In this document: positions 45,759-54,888 of the stretch, in pieces
Numbering within the stretch: the first letter of the stretch is position 1
How the letters are laid out: every line of letters starts with the position of its first letter
Source of the DNA: Fluviicola sp.
GTDB lineage: Bacteria; Bacteroidota; Bacteroidia; Flavobacteriales_D; Crocinitomicaceae
Length of the DNA: 64,000 nt
Direction: 5' to 3'
Assembly: GCF_029266855.1 (NCBI RefSeq)
Contig: NZ_JAQSWB010000006.1
Span: 62,001-126,000, forward strand
Position numbers and translations under genes: made by a program
Notes under the pieces: generated by a model
The model's database searches: none
The model's input: only the letters and a program-made list of their open reading frames with translations
Told to the model about the DNA's origin: nothing

Positions 45759-48056
45759 ATGCGTCTTATTTTTTTAATTGTTGGGATCCTTAATCTATCC
45801 GGCCACTGTTTTGGTCAAAGCAAACTGAATTATGTCAATCCTTTGATCGGTACCTCTAAAATGGGTCACACCTTTCCCGGGGCAACTGTTCCTTTCGGGA
45901 TGGTGCAATTAAGTCCTGATACAGATACACTTTCTTACGCCGTTGATGGAAAATACAATCCGGATGTCTATAAATATTGTGCGGGTTATCAATACGAGGA
46001 TCCTACAATTGTCGGATTTAGTCATACCCATTTCAGTGGCACAGGTCATTCGGATCTGGGAGACATCCTTATCATGCCGACTAGTGGAAAATTGCAGTTG
46101 AATCCCGGTATTGCTGCCAACCCGGGAAGCGGTTTTCGATCTGCTTACAGTCATAAAAATGAAATTGCAAAACCGAACTATTATTCCGTGTTGCTGGATG
46201 ATCATCAGATCAAAGCAGAATTAACAACGACTACGCGAGTTGGCATTCACAAATATACTTTTGAAAAACAGGATTCAGCGCATATTATCCTCGACCTGAT
46301 TTCCGGGATTTATAATTACAGCGGGAAGAACGTAAATACTTACGTTCGTGTGGTGGATGAATACCATATTATCGGTTTCAGGCAAACTTCCGGTTGGGCG
46401 AAGAACCGAACGGTATACTTTGCAATTGAATTTTCCCGCCCGATCAAATCTTACGGTTACGATGATTTTCAATCCAAAAAAGTCTACCAGGGTTTTTGGC
46501 GGAAATTCAATCTGAAGGATAATTTCCCTGAAATGTCGGCTGCTCAATTCAGAGCTTTCTTTGATTTCGATCTGGACTCTTCGAAAGAATTGCTTCTCAA
46601 AGTTGCTTTGTCAAGCGTAAGTATGGCCGGGGCTTCGGAAAACATGAAATACGAGGCGCCTGATTGGAATTTTGATAACTATGTAAAAGCCGGAGAAATC
46701 TTGTGGGAAAAGGAACTCAATAAGTTTGATGTTGAAATGGTCAATGAAGCAGACCGGACAAATTTTTATACGGCTGTTTATCATACTTGTTTAGGCCCCA
46801 CTGTTTACCAGGATTTTGACGGACAATACCGCGGCTTGGATTTTTCCAATTGGTACAATAAGAACAGAGATATTACGAATTATACCACTTTCTCACTTTG
46901 GGATACCTACCGTGCACTGCATCCTTTGTTTAACCTGGTTCAGCGAAAACGAAACGCAGGGATGGTCAATTCCATGATTGCTCATCAGAAACAAAGTGCG
47001 GAAAAAATGCTGCCGATCTGGTCGCATTATGCAAATGAGAATTGGTGTATGATCGGTTACCATGCGGTTTCTGTTATTTCAGATGCTTATAATAAGGGTT
47101 TGCAGGGAATTGATTACAATGAAGCCCTGGATGCCTGTGTTCAAACTGCCAGAACACGTTATTTTGAAGGAATCGGTTCTTATGTGGATTTGGGCTATGT
47201 TGCTGAGGACAAAAGCGGAAGTTCAGTTTCCAAGACCCTGGAGTATGCTTACGACGATTGGTGTATTGCGCAGTTGGCCCTTGGCTTGAAAAGGATGGAT
47301 GTTTACGAAGAGTTCACCAAGCGAAGTGCGAATTACCGGCACGTTTTCGATCCAAACTCCGGGTTTATGCGTGCGCGGATGAGTTCAGGGAAATTCATTG
47401 AAAAGTTTGATCCTCTGGAAACACATCAGGCCGGATATATTGAAGGAAATGCATGGAATTATAGTTTATATGTTCCGCACCAGGTAGATTCCATGATTAA
47501 GTTAATGGGCGGAAAAAAACGCTTTGCTTCACATTTGGATTCCTTGTTTACAATGCAATTGGCAGATAAGTATTTTGAACATACCGAAGATATTACAAGG
47601 GAAGGAATTATGGGCTCTTATGTCCATGGAAACGAACCTTCACATCATGTCATTTATTTGTTTGATTGGGTAGAGAGACCGGACTTGACTCAGAAGTATG
47701 TCCGCCAGGTGTTGAGAACAAAATATCTTCCTAAAATTGATGGTTTAAGCGGGAACGATGACTGCGGGCAAATGAGTGCCTGGTATATTTTCAGTTCTTT
47801 GGGTTTTTATCCTGTTTGTCCGGGTTCGGATGATTATATCTTAGGAAGTCCTTTGGTAAAGTCTGCAAAGATTCACCTGGAGAATGGCTCCGTAATTGAG
47901 ATCACTGCAAAAAATCAAAGTGAAAACAATGTATACGTTAAAGCTGCCTATTTGAATGGAATAAGGATGAAGGACTTCAAACTGGGCTTTCAAAGTTTGA
48001 AAAATGGAGGGAAACTGGTGTTTGAAATGACAAATAAACCGACAAAGACATTTTGA
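45759..48056 (+). CDS. GH92 family alpha-mannosidase, exported
   Basis: A 765-residue protein, the typical size for GH92. The ATG at 45759 (MRLIFLIVGILNLSGHCFG) is chosen over an upstream in-frame TTG because it gives a proper signal peptide cut before QSKLN. Family marks are GTSKMGHTFPGATVPFGMVQ (near residue 32), GFSHTHFSGTGHSDLGDI, FSLWDTYRALHPLF, GNAWNYSLYVPHQ, and LSGNDDCGQMSAWYIFSSLG close to the C-terminus. GH92 enzymes are calcium-dependent exo-alpha-mannosidases, mostly alpha-1,2, that trim N-glycans or yeast mannan. There is no T9SS domain, so it is probably periplasmic. It could follow PNGase action. The nearby nested repeat may shape its expression. Confidence 0.93.
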   Translation: MRLIFLIVGILNLSGHCFGQSKLNYVNPLIGTSKMGHTFPGATVPFGMVQLSPDTDTLSYAVDGKYNPDVYKYCAGYQYEDPTIVGFSHTHFSGTGHSDLGDILIMPTSGKLQLNPGIAANPGSGFRSAYSHKNEIAKPNYYSVLLDDHQIKAELTTTTRVGIHKYTFEKQDSAHIILDLISGIYNYSGKNVNTYVRVVDEYHIIGFRQTSGWAKNRTVYFAIEFSRPIKSYGYDDFQSKKVYQGFWRKFNLKDNFPEMSAAQFRAFFDFDLDSSKELLLKVALSSVSMAGASENMKYEAPDWNFDNYVKAGEILWEKELNKFDVEMVNEADRTNFYTAVYHTCLGPTVYQDFDGQYRGLDFSNWYNKNRDITNYTTFSLWDTYRALHPLFNLVQRKRNAGMVNSMIAHQKQSAEKMLPIWSHYANENWCMIGYHAVSVISDAYNKGLQGIDYNEALDACVQTARTRYFEGIGSYVDLGYVAEDKSGSSVSKTLEYAYDDWCIAQLALGLKRMDVYEEFTKRSANYRHVFDPNSGFMRARMSSGKFIEKFDPLETHQAGYIEGNAWNYSLYVPHQVDSMIKLMGGKKRFASHLDSLFTMQLADKYFEHTEDITREGIMGSYVHGNEPSHHVIYLFDWVERPDLTQKYVRQVLRTKYLPKIDGLSGNDDCGQMSAWYIFSSLGFYPVCPGSDDYILGSPLVKSAKIHLENGSVIEITAKNQSENNVYVKAAYLNGIRMKDFKLGFQSLKNGGKLVFEMTNKPTKTF

Positions 48057-48132
48057 GAATTCAATTTTAGAAGTTAAAAATTATTTGAGATACTAATTTA
48101 AATTGTAAATTCAGTGCTCAAATTACTCTCTT

Positions 48133-51100
48133 ATGAAAAGAAAAATACTACTCTCCGGCGTGTTTTTTTTAAGTGTATCTCTATGTTCTGTTAGTTTTTC
48201 GCAAACAACGAAAACGCAAAAAGGCACTTGGAAAATGATTTCGGAAAGCGAAATTCCCCTTAGCGGAACCCGTCACATTAAACCGGCGAAATTCGTGACT
48301 TTTAAATTGGACCTTGCAAAAATGCATCAGCTCCTGTCGCAGGTTAAGCGAATTGATGACCCGAATTACATTCCTGTTTTCCTTGAACTTCCTAAACCGG
48401 ATGGCACATTCGGAAACTACCAGGTTCATGAAAATGAAACCATGTCTCCTGGTTTGGCTGCTCAGTTTCCCGAAATCCGATCCTTTGATGGAATTGCGAT
48501 GGATAATTCAGGTGAGGTCGTGAAGTTTGATTTAACTCCTCAGGGTTTCCATGCAATGACCTTAGTTCCGGGAAAACCGACTTTGTTCATTGATCCGTAT
48601 TCTTTCGGTGGTGGAGATCTTGAAAATTACCAGGTTTACTCCCGTACAGATTTCACAACAGACAAAATTTTCACCTGTCATTTGGAAGAACAATTTCCAA
48701 CAGAGATCAAAGGTTCAGCGGATGGCATGGTAAAAAGCTTTGGAAACTGTACAAAACGTACGTACCGCCTGGCATTATCTGCTACGGGAGAATACACAGC
48801 TTTCCACGGTGGAACAGTTGTTCTGGCTCAGGCAGCTCAGGTTACCACAATGAATCGCGTAAACGGTGTTTACATGCGTGATTTGGCTGTAACTATGACA
48901 ATCATAGCAAACAATAACATTTTGATCTTTACAAACTCAGGAACAGATCCGTTTACAAACGGAAACCCGGGTACAATGATCAATCAGAACCAAACATATA
49001 CAAATACGAACATTGGTGCTGCAAACTATGATGTAGGACATGTTTTCGGCACAAATTCAGGTGGACTTGCCGGTTTGGGCGTAGTTTGCGTGAATAGTCA
49101 GAAAGCAAGCGGGGTAACCGGTTCAGGCGCTCCTGTTGGAGATCCTTTTGATATCGATTATGTAGCACATGAGTTGGGCCACCAGTTTTCCGGAAACCAC
49201 AGTTTCAGAGGAAATGCCGGTTCTTGTGCAGGAAATGCAAATGGAACAACAGCTATGGAGCCTGGTTCGGGAAGTTCAATTATGGCTTATGCCGGAATTT
49301 GTTCGCCTCAAAATGTACAGGCAAATTCAGATGACCATTTCCACGGAGTAAATATGAATGAAATGCATGTATTCCTGGCTGGTACAGGAAATGGCTGTGC
49401 GGTTTCAACAGTGATCCCAAGCCAGGCTGCACCAACAATTACAGGAACAGTTGGAAGTGTGACAATTCCTGCAAACACTCCGTTTGCCTTGACCGCAACG
49501 GCAACTGATCCCGATGGGGATGTATTGACGTATTGTTGGGAGCAAATGGATAATCAGAATTCGACTCAGCCGCCGGTTGGAACTTCAACGAACGGACCAA
49601 ATTTCCGCTCCAGAACTCCTTCTGCAAGCGGTACTCGTTATTTCCCTTCCATCGCAAGTTTAATGTCCGGCGGACCATTTACCTGGGAAGTCCTTCCAAC
49701 GGTAAATAGAACCATGAATTTCCGTTGTACTGTTAGAGACAATGAAGCAAATGGCGGATGTAATGATCACGAGGATCTTGTTATAACAACAACAACTGCT
49801 GCCGGACCTTTTATTGTAAATTATCCTACAGCTTCAGGAATCAGCTGGCCGGGTAATTCAACCCAAACAGTAACCTGGTCTGTTGCAAGTACAAACCTGG
49901 CACCGGTTTCATGTGCTAACGTAGATGTATTGATCTCTACAGATGGTGGTGCTACATTCTCCGTAATTGCAAATGATGTTCCAAATGACGGATCACAAAT
50001 TATCACGGTACCGAATACTGCTACTACAACTGCAATCATCATGGTGATGTGTGAAAATGGAACATTTTTCGATGTTTCAAATAACGTGTTTGCTATTACT
50101 GCATCAACAAATGATTATACTTTGAATTTGCAAAATACTTCTGTGTCGGCTTGTCAGGGAACTGATGCGGTCTTTACAGTGATTGTTGGACAAATCGGGG
50201 CGTACACGGATCCTGTTACCTTGTCTGCAACCGGAAATCCGGCTGGAACATCGGTTACATTTAATCCGAACCCGGCAACTCCCGGAACGAATGCTACTAT
50301 GACGATCAGCAATACTGCCGGTGCAACTCCCGGAACGTATAACCTGACAATCAATGGTGCTTCAACATCAGGACCTCATTTTACAAATGGTACCGTACTG
50401 ATCTCAACTTCGGGTGTTGTTGCCTCAACCTTAACCAGTCCGGCGAATACTGCAACGAGTGTTCCTGTAAGTCCGTCCATGACTTGGACAAATGCAGGAA
50501 TTGGTGTTCAATTTAATATTACAATTGCTACTGATGCAGCATTTACAGCTGTAGTTGAAAGTGCAACGGGTTTAACTTCTCCTGCTTACACGCCAACGTT
50601 ATTAAGTGCGGCTACAACTTACTATTGGAAAGTTGAAACATTAAATTCATGTTCCGCACCGGTAGCATCAGCAACGTTCTCGTTTACAACTGCTTCTTGT
50701 TCTACGTTCAATTCAACCAATATTCCGGTTACCATTCCGGACGATCAGGTGACAAGTGTAACTTCTACATTAACAATTCCTGCTGGAGGAACAATCAATG
50801 ATTTGAACGTTGTAAATCTTGCTGGAACACATACCTGGATTAATGACCTTGCTGTTACTTTAACCAGCCCGAATGGTACAACTGTTACCTTATGGGAAGA
50901 TATTTGTGAAGATGAAGATAATTTCGATGTCAATTTTGACGATGAGGCAGCTGCGGGCGCTCTTCCTTGTCCGCCGATTGGTGGTGGAGCATACCAGGCT
51001 CAGGATTTATTGAGTGCTTTCGACGGAGAAAACATGAGTGGTGTCTGGACACTAACTGTTGCGGATGTGTTTAATGAAGACGGTGGTGCACTAACTTCTT

Positions 51101-51858
51101 GGGGACTTGAAATTTGTTATACTCCAACGACACCTTGTACCCCTCCGACTGCTGCAACGATCGGTGGAACAACAACGATTTGTCCGGGTGGTTCAACAAC
51201 CTTATCTGTTACTGCAGGTGATTTGAACGATGCAACGGCATGGCAATGGTATTCAGGATCTTGTGGAGGAACATCCGCAGGTTCGGGAACGTCCATTAAT
51301 GTTTCTGCTCCCGGAACTTATTTCGTAAGAGGAGAAGGAGGATGTGTAACAGCTGGAACGTGTACAACGGTTTCGGTTACTCAGACAACTTTGAATTTAA
51401 ATACAACACTTGCCGGTACTACGATCTCTTCTGCTCAAGGAACCGCGCAATACCAGTGGATCAATTGCGGAAACGGAAACAGTGTTATTTCTGGTGCAAC
51501 CAGCCAGTCATTTATTGCTCCTGCAAACGGATCATACGCTGTTATCGTAACACGCTTAGGCTGTTCTGATACAAGTGCATGTGTAACCATCTCGAATCTT
51601 GGAATCGATGATTTGAATTTTGAAGATGTTTCGGTTTACCCGAATCCTTCAAATGGAAAGATCACTGTTTCTTTCAATAAAGAAGTGAATTTGAAATCAT
51701 TTGTGATTCGTGACGTAACAGGCAGAATGATTCGTGAAGAAAGACCACAGACAACAAGTGGGATTACTTTCGATATCTCTACTGAAGCACAGGGAGTTTA
51801 TTTTCTGAACATTGAAGTAGGAGGTGCTACACAATCTTTCAAGTTGATTAAGAATTAA
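48133..51858 (+). CDS. Reprolysin-type (M12-like) metalloprotease, multi-domain, T9SS-secreted
   Basis: A 1241-residue exported protein; the signal peptide ends SFS before QTTKT. A propeptide-like region precedes the catalytic domain, whose metzincin zinc motif is HELGHQFSGNH at 346-356 with the Met-turn SSIMAYAGIC (M384). Fibronectin- or Ig-like repeats follow (ITGTVGSVTIPANTPFALTA, then about 560-850). A P-domain (860-1000: VTIPDDQVTSVTSTLTIPAG, DLAVTLTSPNGTTVTLW) and further Ig-like parts come next, then a T9SS sorting domain from about 1167 (VSVYPNPSNGKITVSF). It should degrade proteins outside the cell. The P-domain type also occurs in the CotH-family protein at 38407. A good terminator follows. 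Confidence 0.9.
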   Translation: MKRKILLSGVFFLSVSLCSVSFSQTTKTQKGTWKMISESEIPLSGTRHIKPAKFVTFKLDLAKMHQLLSQVKRIDDPNYIPVFLELPKPDGTFGNYQVHENETMSPGLAAQFPEIRSFDGIAMDNSGEVVKFDLTPQGFHAMTLVPGKPTLFIDPYSFGGGDLENYQVYSRTDFTTDKIFTCHLEEQFPTEIKGSADGMVKSFGNCTKRTYRLALSATGEYTAFHGGTVVLAQAAQVTTMNRVNGVYMRDLAVTMTIIANNNILIFTNSGTDPFTNGNPGTMINQNQTYTNTNIGAANYDVGHVFGTNSGGLAGLGVVCVNSQKASGVTGSGAPVGDPFDIDYVAHELGHQFSGNHSFRGNAGSCAGNANGTTAMEPGSGSSIMAYAGICSPQNVQANSDDHFHGVNMNEMHVFLAGTGNGCAVSTVIPSQAAPTITGTVGSVTIPANTPFALTATATDPDGDVLTYCWEQMDNQNSTQPPVGTSTNGPNFRSRTPSASGTRYFPSIASLMSGGPFTWEVLPTVNRTMNFRCTVRDNEANGGCNDHEDLVITTTTAAGPFIVNYPTASGISWPGNSTQTVTWSVASTNLAPVSCANVDVLISTDGGATFSVIANDVPNDGSQIITVPNTATTTAIIMVMCENGTFFDVSNNVFAITASTNDYTLNLQNTSVSACQGTDAVFTVIVGQIGAYTDPVTLSATGNPAGTSVTFNPNPATPGTNATMTISNTAGATPGTYNLTINGASTSGPHFTNGTVLISTSGVVASTLTSPANTATSVPVSPSMTWTNAGIGVQFNITIATDAAFTAVVESATGLTSPAYTPTLLSAATTYYWKVETLNSCSAPVASATFSFTTASCSTFNSTNIPVTIPDDQVTSVTSTLTIPAGGTINDLNVVNLAGTHTWINDLAVTLTSPNGTTVTLWEDICEDEDNFDVNFDDEAAAGALPCPPIGGGAYQAQDLLSAFDGENMSGVWTLTVADVFNEDGGALTSWGLEICYTPTTPCTPPTAATIGGTTTICPGGSTTLSVTAGDLNDATAWQWYSGSCGGTSAGSGTSINVSAPGTYFVRGEGGCVTAGTCTTVSVTQTTLNLNTTLAGTTISSAQGTAQYQWINCGNGNSVISGATSQSFIAPANGSYAVIVTRLGCSDTSACVTISNLGIDDLNFEDVSVYPNPSNGKITVSFNKEVNLKSFVIRDVTGRMIREERPQTTSGITFDISTEAQGVYFLNIEVGGATQSFKLIKN

Positions 51859-51875
51859 TAATATTTGAAATAATG

Positions 51876-51917
51876 AATCCCGATTTCTGTCAGCTGATGG
51901 AGGTCGGGATTTTTTTG
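51876..51917 (+). terminator. Terminator after the metalloprotease gene
   Basis: Stem AATCCCGA pairs with TCGGGATT, then a T tract. It lies 17 bases after the stop codon. Any minus-strand function for cutC is unclear. Confidence 0.75.
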
Positions 51918-51984
51918 TATGGAGAGATTTGGAGTTCGTTAAAACGCGAATTCTGAAATTCCAATTTGATTAGGATAAAATAAT

Positions 51985-52683
51985 TTATCCCTGGATGGCT
52001 GCTAAAATTGCGGTGAGTTTGTTCTCATCCGGAAACAGCAAGTTCTCTTCAAACGCAGTTCCCGCTTCAACTGTTATTTTGGAAGTGCCTGAAAAATGAA
52101 TGGCATCCACACCTGTTGCTTTGAGTTCCGGAATCAATTCTTCTTTCACTCCACCGCCAGCCATAATTTCTATACGTCCGTTTGCATACGAAACAAACTC
52201 TTTCAAGCGATTTAATCCCTGGGCAATACTCTGATCAGATCCGGTGCATAAAATGCGCTTAAAACCCATTTTTATAAGTTGGTCCATGGCAGTTCTCCAG
52301 TCATCGATATGATCAAATGCCCGATGAAACGTGAAATCTACATTTGGTGCCGTGCGTTTCCATGTTTCCAAAGCTTCCATGTTCAATTTGAAATCTTTTG
52401 TCAAAGCACCTACTACAAAACCTGTTATTCCCGAATCTTTCAATTCCACAATTTGATCGCGCATGACCACTATTTCGTCGTAGTTGTAAACAAAGCCACC
52501 GGCACGGACACGGATCAGTGCATGCTGTTCCAGGTGAAAAGTATTGTGGATCCAGGAAACCATTGCTTTTGAAGGAGTTAATCCGCCTTGTTCCAAAGCA
52601 ATACATGTTTCAATTCGATTGACAGATTGTTTGCTGACAATACGGGCGGCTTCCAGGGTGCCTACACAAATTTCTACCTTCAT
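51985..52683 (-). CDS. cutC: CutC family protein (copper homeostasis)
   Basis: A 232-residue TIM-barrel protein, cytoplasmic. It starts MKVEICVGTLEAARIVSKQS and has RIETCIALEQGGLTPS, RVRAGGFVYNYDEI, GFVVGALTKDFKLN, FHRAFDH, ILCTGSDQSIAQGLNRL and IMAGGGV, all CutC family blocks. The usual name reflects a copper link in E. coli, but a direct copper role is disputed. Its start overlaps the GH20 stop by four bases (ATGA), so it is translationally coupled as the last gene of the three-gene operon. Its tie to a hexosaminidase is unexplained. Confidence 0.9.
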   Translation of the reverse strand: MKVEICVGTLEAARIVSKQSVNRIETCIALEQGGLTPSKAMVSWIHNTFHLEQHALIRVRAGGFVYNYDEIVVMRDQIVELKDSGITGFVVGALTKDFKLNMEALETWKRTAPNVDFTFHRAFDHIDDWRTAMDQLIKMGFKRILCTGSDQSIAQGLNRLKEFVSYANGRIEIMAGGGVKEELIPELKATGVDAIHFSGTSKITVEAGTAFEENLLFPDENKLTAILAAIQG

Positions 52684-54884
52684 TCGGATAAGATGATTTC
52701 GTTGATAAATGTCCAGGGTGTGAAACCGGCACCGGTTTGTCCCGCAGGAATCAGTTCTTTATTGTAAATGCTGACTTTGATATAACGGGCTTTCATCTTT
52801 TTTGTTACCCGGATGAGGTCTCCGTTCATACTTGATTTTGCCACCGTTTTGTATTTCTTCCCGTTGGAACTAAGCTGGATCAGGTATTTTTCAGGACGGT
52901 AAATCCAGGAACCGGGGTCATTCAGGGTTCCGATCTCGATCTTGCTGAATGAGGTTACCGTTTCCAGATCCAGTATAAATTGAATGGTGTCGTTATTAAA
53001 GCCCAGCCATTCGTTTCCTTTCCAGGGTTTCCGGCCTACAACGCCGTCTGTTAATCCGAGACTCCCGTTGTGATTGTATTTTTCGTGTGGTTTGGTCGTG
53101 AATTCCACCCGTTTTCCAAGTGCAAGATGTGAGGTAAAGGTGTAATCGCAAACACGCATCTCCTGATCTCCGATAGTGGAATGGATCAGGTAGCGGCTTT
53201 CCTGGATCTGCTTGGTTCGCTCAATGTTAATCCCGGTAACCGCTTCATTGTTCAGTGAGAAAACAACACCGTCCACAGGCTTGATCAGTCCGTAACTCAC
53301 ACCGGTTTTATACGGTCTGATTTCCAGTTTCGGATCTAAGAACGATGTGGAAAAACGAACCCCGTCTTTTTGCAATTGTGGCAGGTAATAGCTTGAAAGC
53401 GCCGCAACAAAATCCGGATAGGGAACTTTACTTTGATTCCAGAGCACTTCTGCCATAGCGACCAAACGTGGATAAGCGTTGTATTCAACAGCTTGTATGG
53501 TGGGTAAATATTCTGTCCAGAGATTTGCCTGAGCACCTAATATGTAGTGTTTGTATTCGTTTTCTAATCCTTTCAACGGGTTGAATTGGTATACTTTTTC
53601 CAGGGGAAGATAACCACCGATTGCCAATGGCTCAGATGGATGTCCGCTTTGGTAATAATCAAAGTAACAATAGGATGTTGGTGTCATTACCACCTGGTGC
53701 TTTTGTTTTGCTGCTGCTATTCCTCCTTCAACACCTTGCCACGACATCACTTGTGCATTCGGGGCCAATCCGCCTTCTAAAATCTCATCCCAGCCGATAA
53801 TGGTTCTTCCTTTTGAATTGACGTGTTTCTCCATATCGCGGATGAAAAAGCTTTGAAGTTCATGACCGTTTTTTAAGTGATTTTCAGTCATAATTGTTTT
53901 ACATTTCGGACATTTTTCCCAATTGACTTTGGGACATTCGTCACCACCGATATGGATTACTTGCGAGGGAAAGATCTCTATGATCTCATCGAGCACATCT
54001 TTAAGGAAAGACCGCGTTTTTTCCTGACTGCAAAATACATCATCAAAAACACCCCAGGTACCAACTACCGGAAGTTGTTTTTCCGTACAGCTTAGTTCGG
54101 GATAGGCTGCCAGTGCTGCTCTGGCGTGACCTGGCATTTCTATTTCCGGGATAATCTCAATTCCGCGGATACGGGCATATTCGACTAATTGTTTTGCTTC
54201 TTCCTGAGTGTAGAATCCGCCGTATCTTTGGTGTTCATATTCAACGGGTTGTTTGCTGAAATGACCGATCAGGGTACTGTCTCTCCAGGCACCGACACGG
54301 GTCAGTTTCGGATACTTTTTGATTTCAATTCTCCAACCCTGGTCGTCCGTCAGATGCCAGTGAAAACGGTTGAACTTTAATTTGGCGAGTTGATCAATGA
54401 ATTTCTGAAGTTCGGCAATTGTAAAGAAATGACGGCTGCAATCCAGGTGAACTCCCCGGTAAGAAAAAGCGGGTTGATCCGAGATCCGGATCCCGGGAAG
54501 CTCTTGCGGATTTAGGATCAGTTGATTTAAACTTTGAAAGGCATTGCACAAACTCTGGTAATTGCTGTATTGGATCTCAATTCCGGTATTTGTTACTGTT
54601 AGCTGATAGCCTTCGGTATAAACAAGAGTCTGAATTTGCTGTAAGCGGATAGTGGCTTCTTTCGCTGAAGACGGTTCAAGGTAAACGGAATTGCGTCCGA
54701 GTAATTCCCTGAAATAGGAAAATGATTCCGCGGGAACTTGTGTATTGTCCATGGTGAGCCGGCGGTTAAAAACAAACTTACTATCGGTTTGTTCCACAGA
54801 TATTGGCTGGGGGAATACGGAGCCATGTTGAGCTAATGATTGAGTCGTAAGAGCGAACAACAAAACAACAAGCGTAATTTTCAT
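52680..54884 (-). CDS. GH20 beta-N-acetylhexosaminidase, exported
   Basis: A 734-residue exported enzyme whose signal peptide ends SLA before QHGSV. The GH20 N-terminal domain (about 25-135) leads into the catalytic barrel: GVHLDCSRHFFTI (145-157), RFHWHLTDDQGWRIEIKKYP (from about 173), and the catalytic acidic pair D315-E316 in HIGGDECPKVNW. A CXXC-bearing loop (EKCPKCK) follows. Residues after about 590 look like a discoidin/F5-8-type carbohydrate-binding domain (LGKRVEFTTKPHEKYNHNGS, then ETVTSFSKIEIGTLND). It removes terminal GlcNAc or GalNAc from glycans or chitin oligomers by substrate-assisted catalysis. It is four bases from the upstream TPR phosphatase gene, so co-transcribed. Confidence 0.94.
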   Translation of the reverse strand: MKITLVVLLFALTTQSLAQHGSVFPQPISVEQTDSKFVFNRRLTMDNTQVPAESFSYFRELLGRNSVYLEPSSAKEATIRLQQIQTLVYTEGYQLTVTNTGIEIQYSNYQSLCNAFQSLNQLILNPQELPGIRISDQPAFSYRGVHLDCSRHFFTIAELQKFIDQLAKLKFNRFHWHLTDDQGWRIEIKKYPKLTRVGAWRDSTLIGHFSKQPVEYEHQRYGGFYTQEEAKQLVEYARIRGIEIIPEIEMPGHARAALAAYPELSCTEKQLPVVGTWGVFDDVFCSQEKTRSFLKDVLDEIIEIFPSQVIHIGGDECPKVNWEKCPKCKTIMTENHLKNGHELQSFFIRDMEKHVNSKGRTIIGWDEILEGGLAPNAQVMSWQGVEGGIAAAKQKHQVVMTPTSYCYFDYYQSGHPSEPLAIGGYLPLEKVYQFNPLKGLENEYKHYILGAQANLWTEYLPTIQAVEYNAYPRLVAMAEVLWNQSKVPYPDFVAALSSYYLPQLQKDGVRFSTSFLDPKLEIRPYKTGVSYGLIKPVDGVVFSLNNEAVTGINIERTKQIQESRYLIHSTIGDQEMRVCDYTFTSHLALGKRVEFTTKPHEKYNHNGSLGLTDGVVGRKPWKGNEWLGFNNDTIQFILDLETVTSFSKIEIGTLNDPGSWIYRPEKYLIQLSSNGKKYKTVAKSSMNGDLIRVTKKMKARYIKVSIYNKELIPAGQTGAGFTPWTFINEIILSE

Positions 54885-54888
54885 AGGA

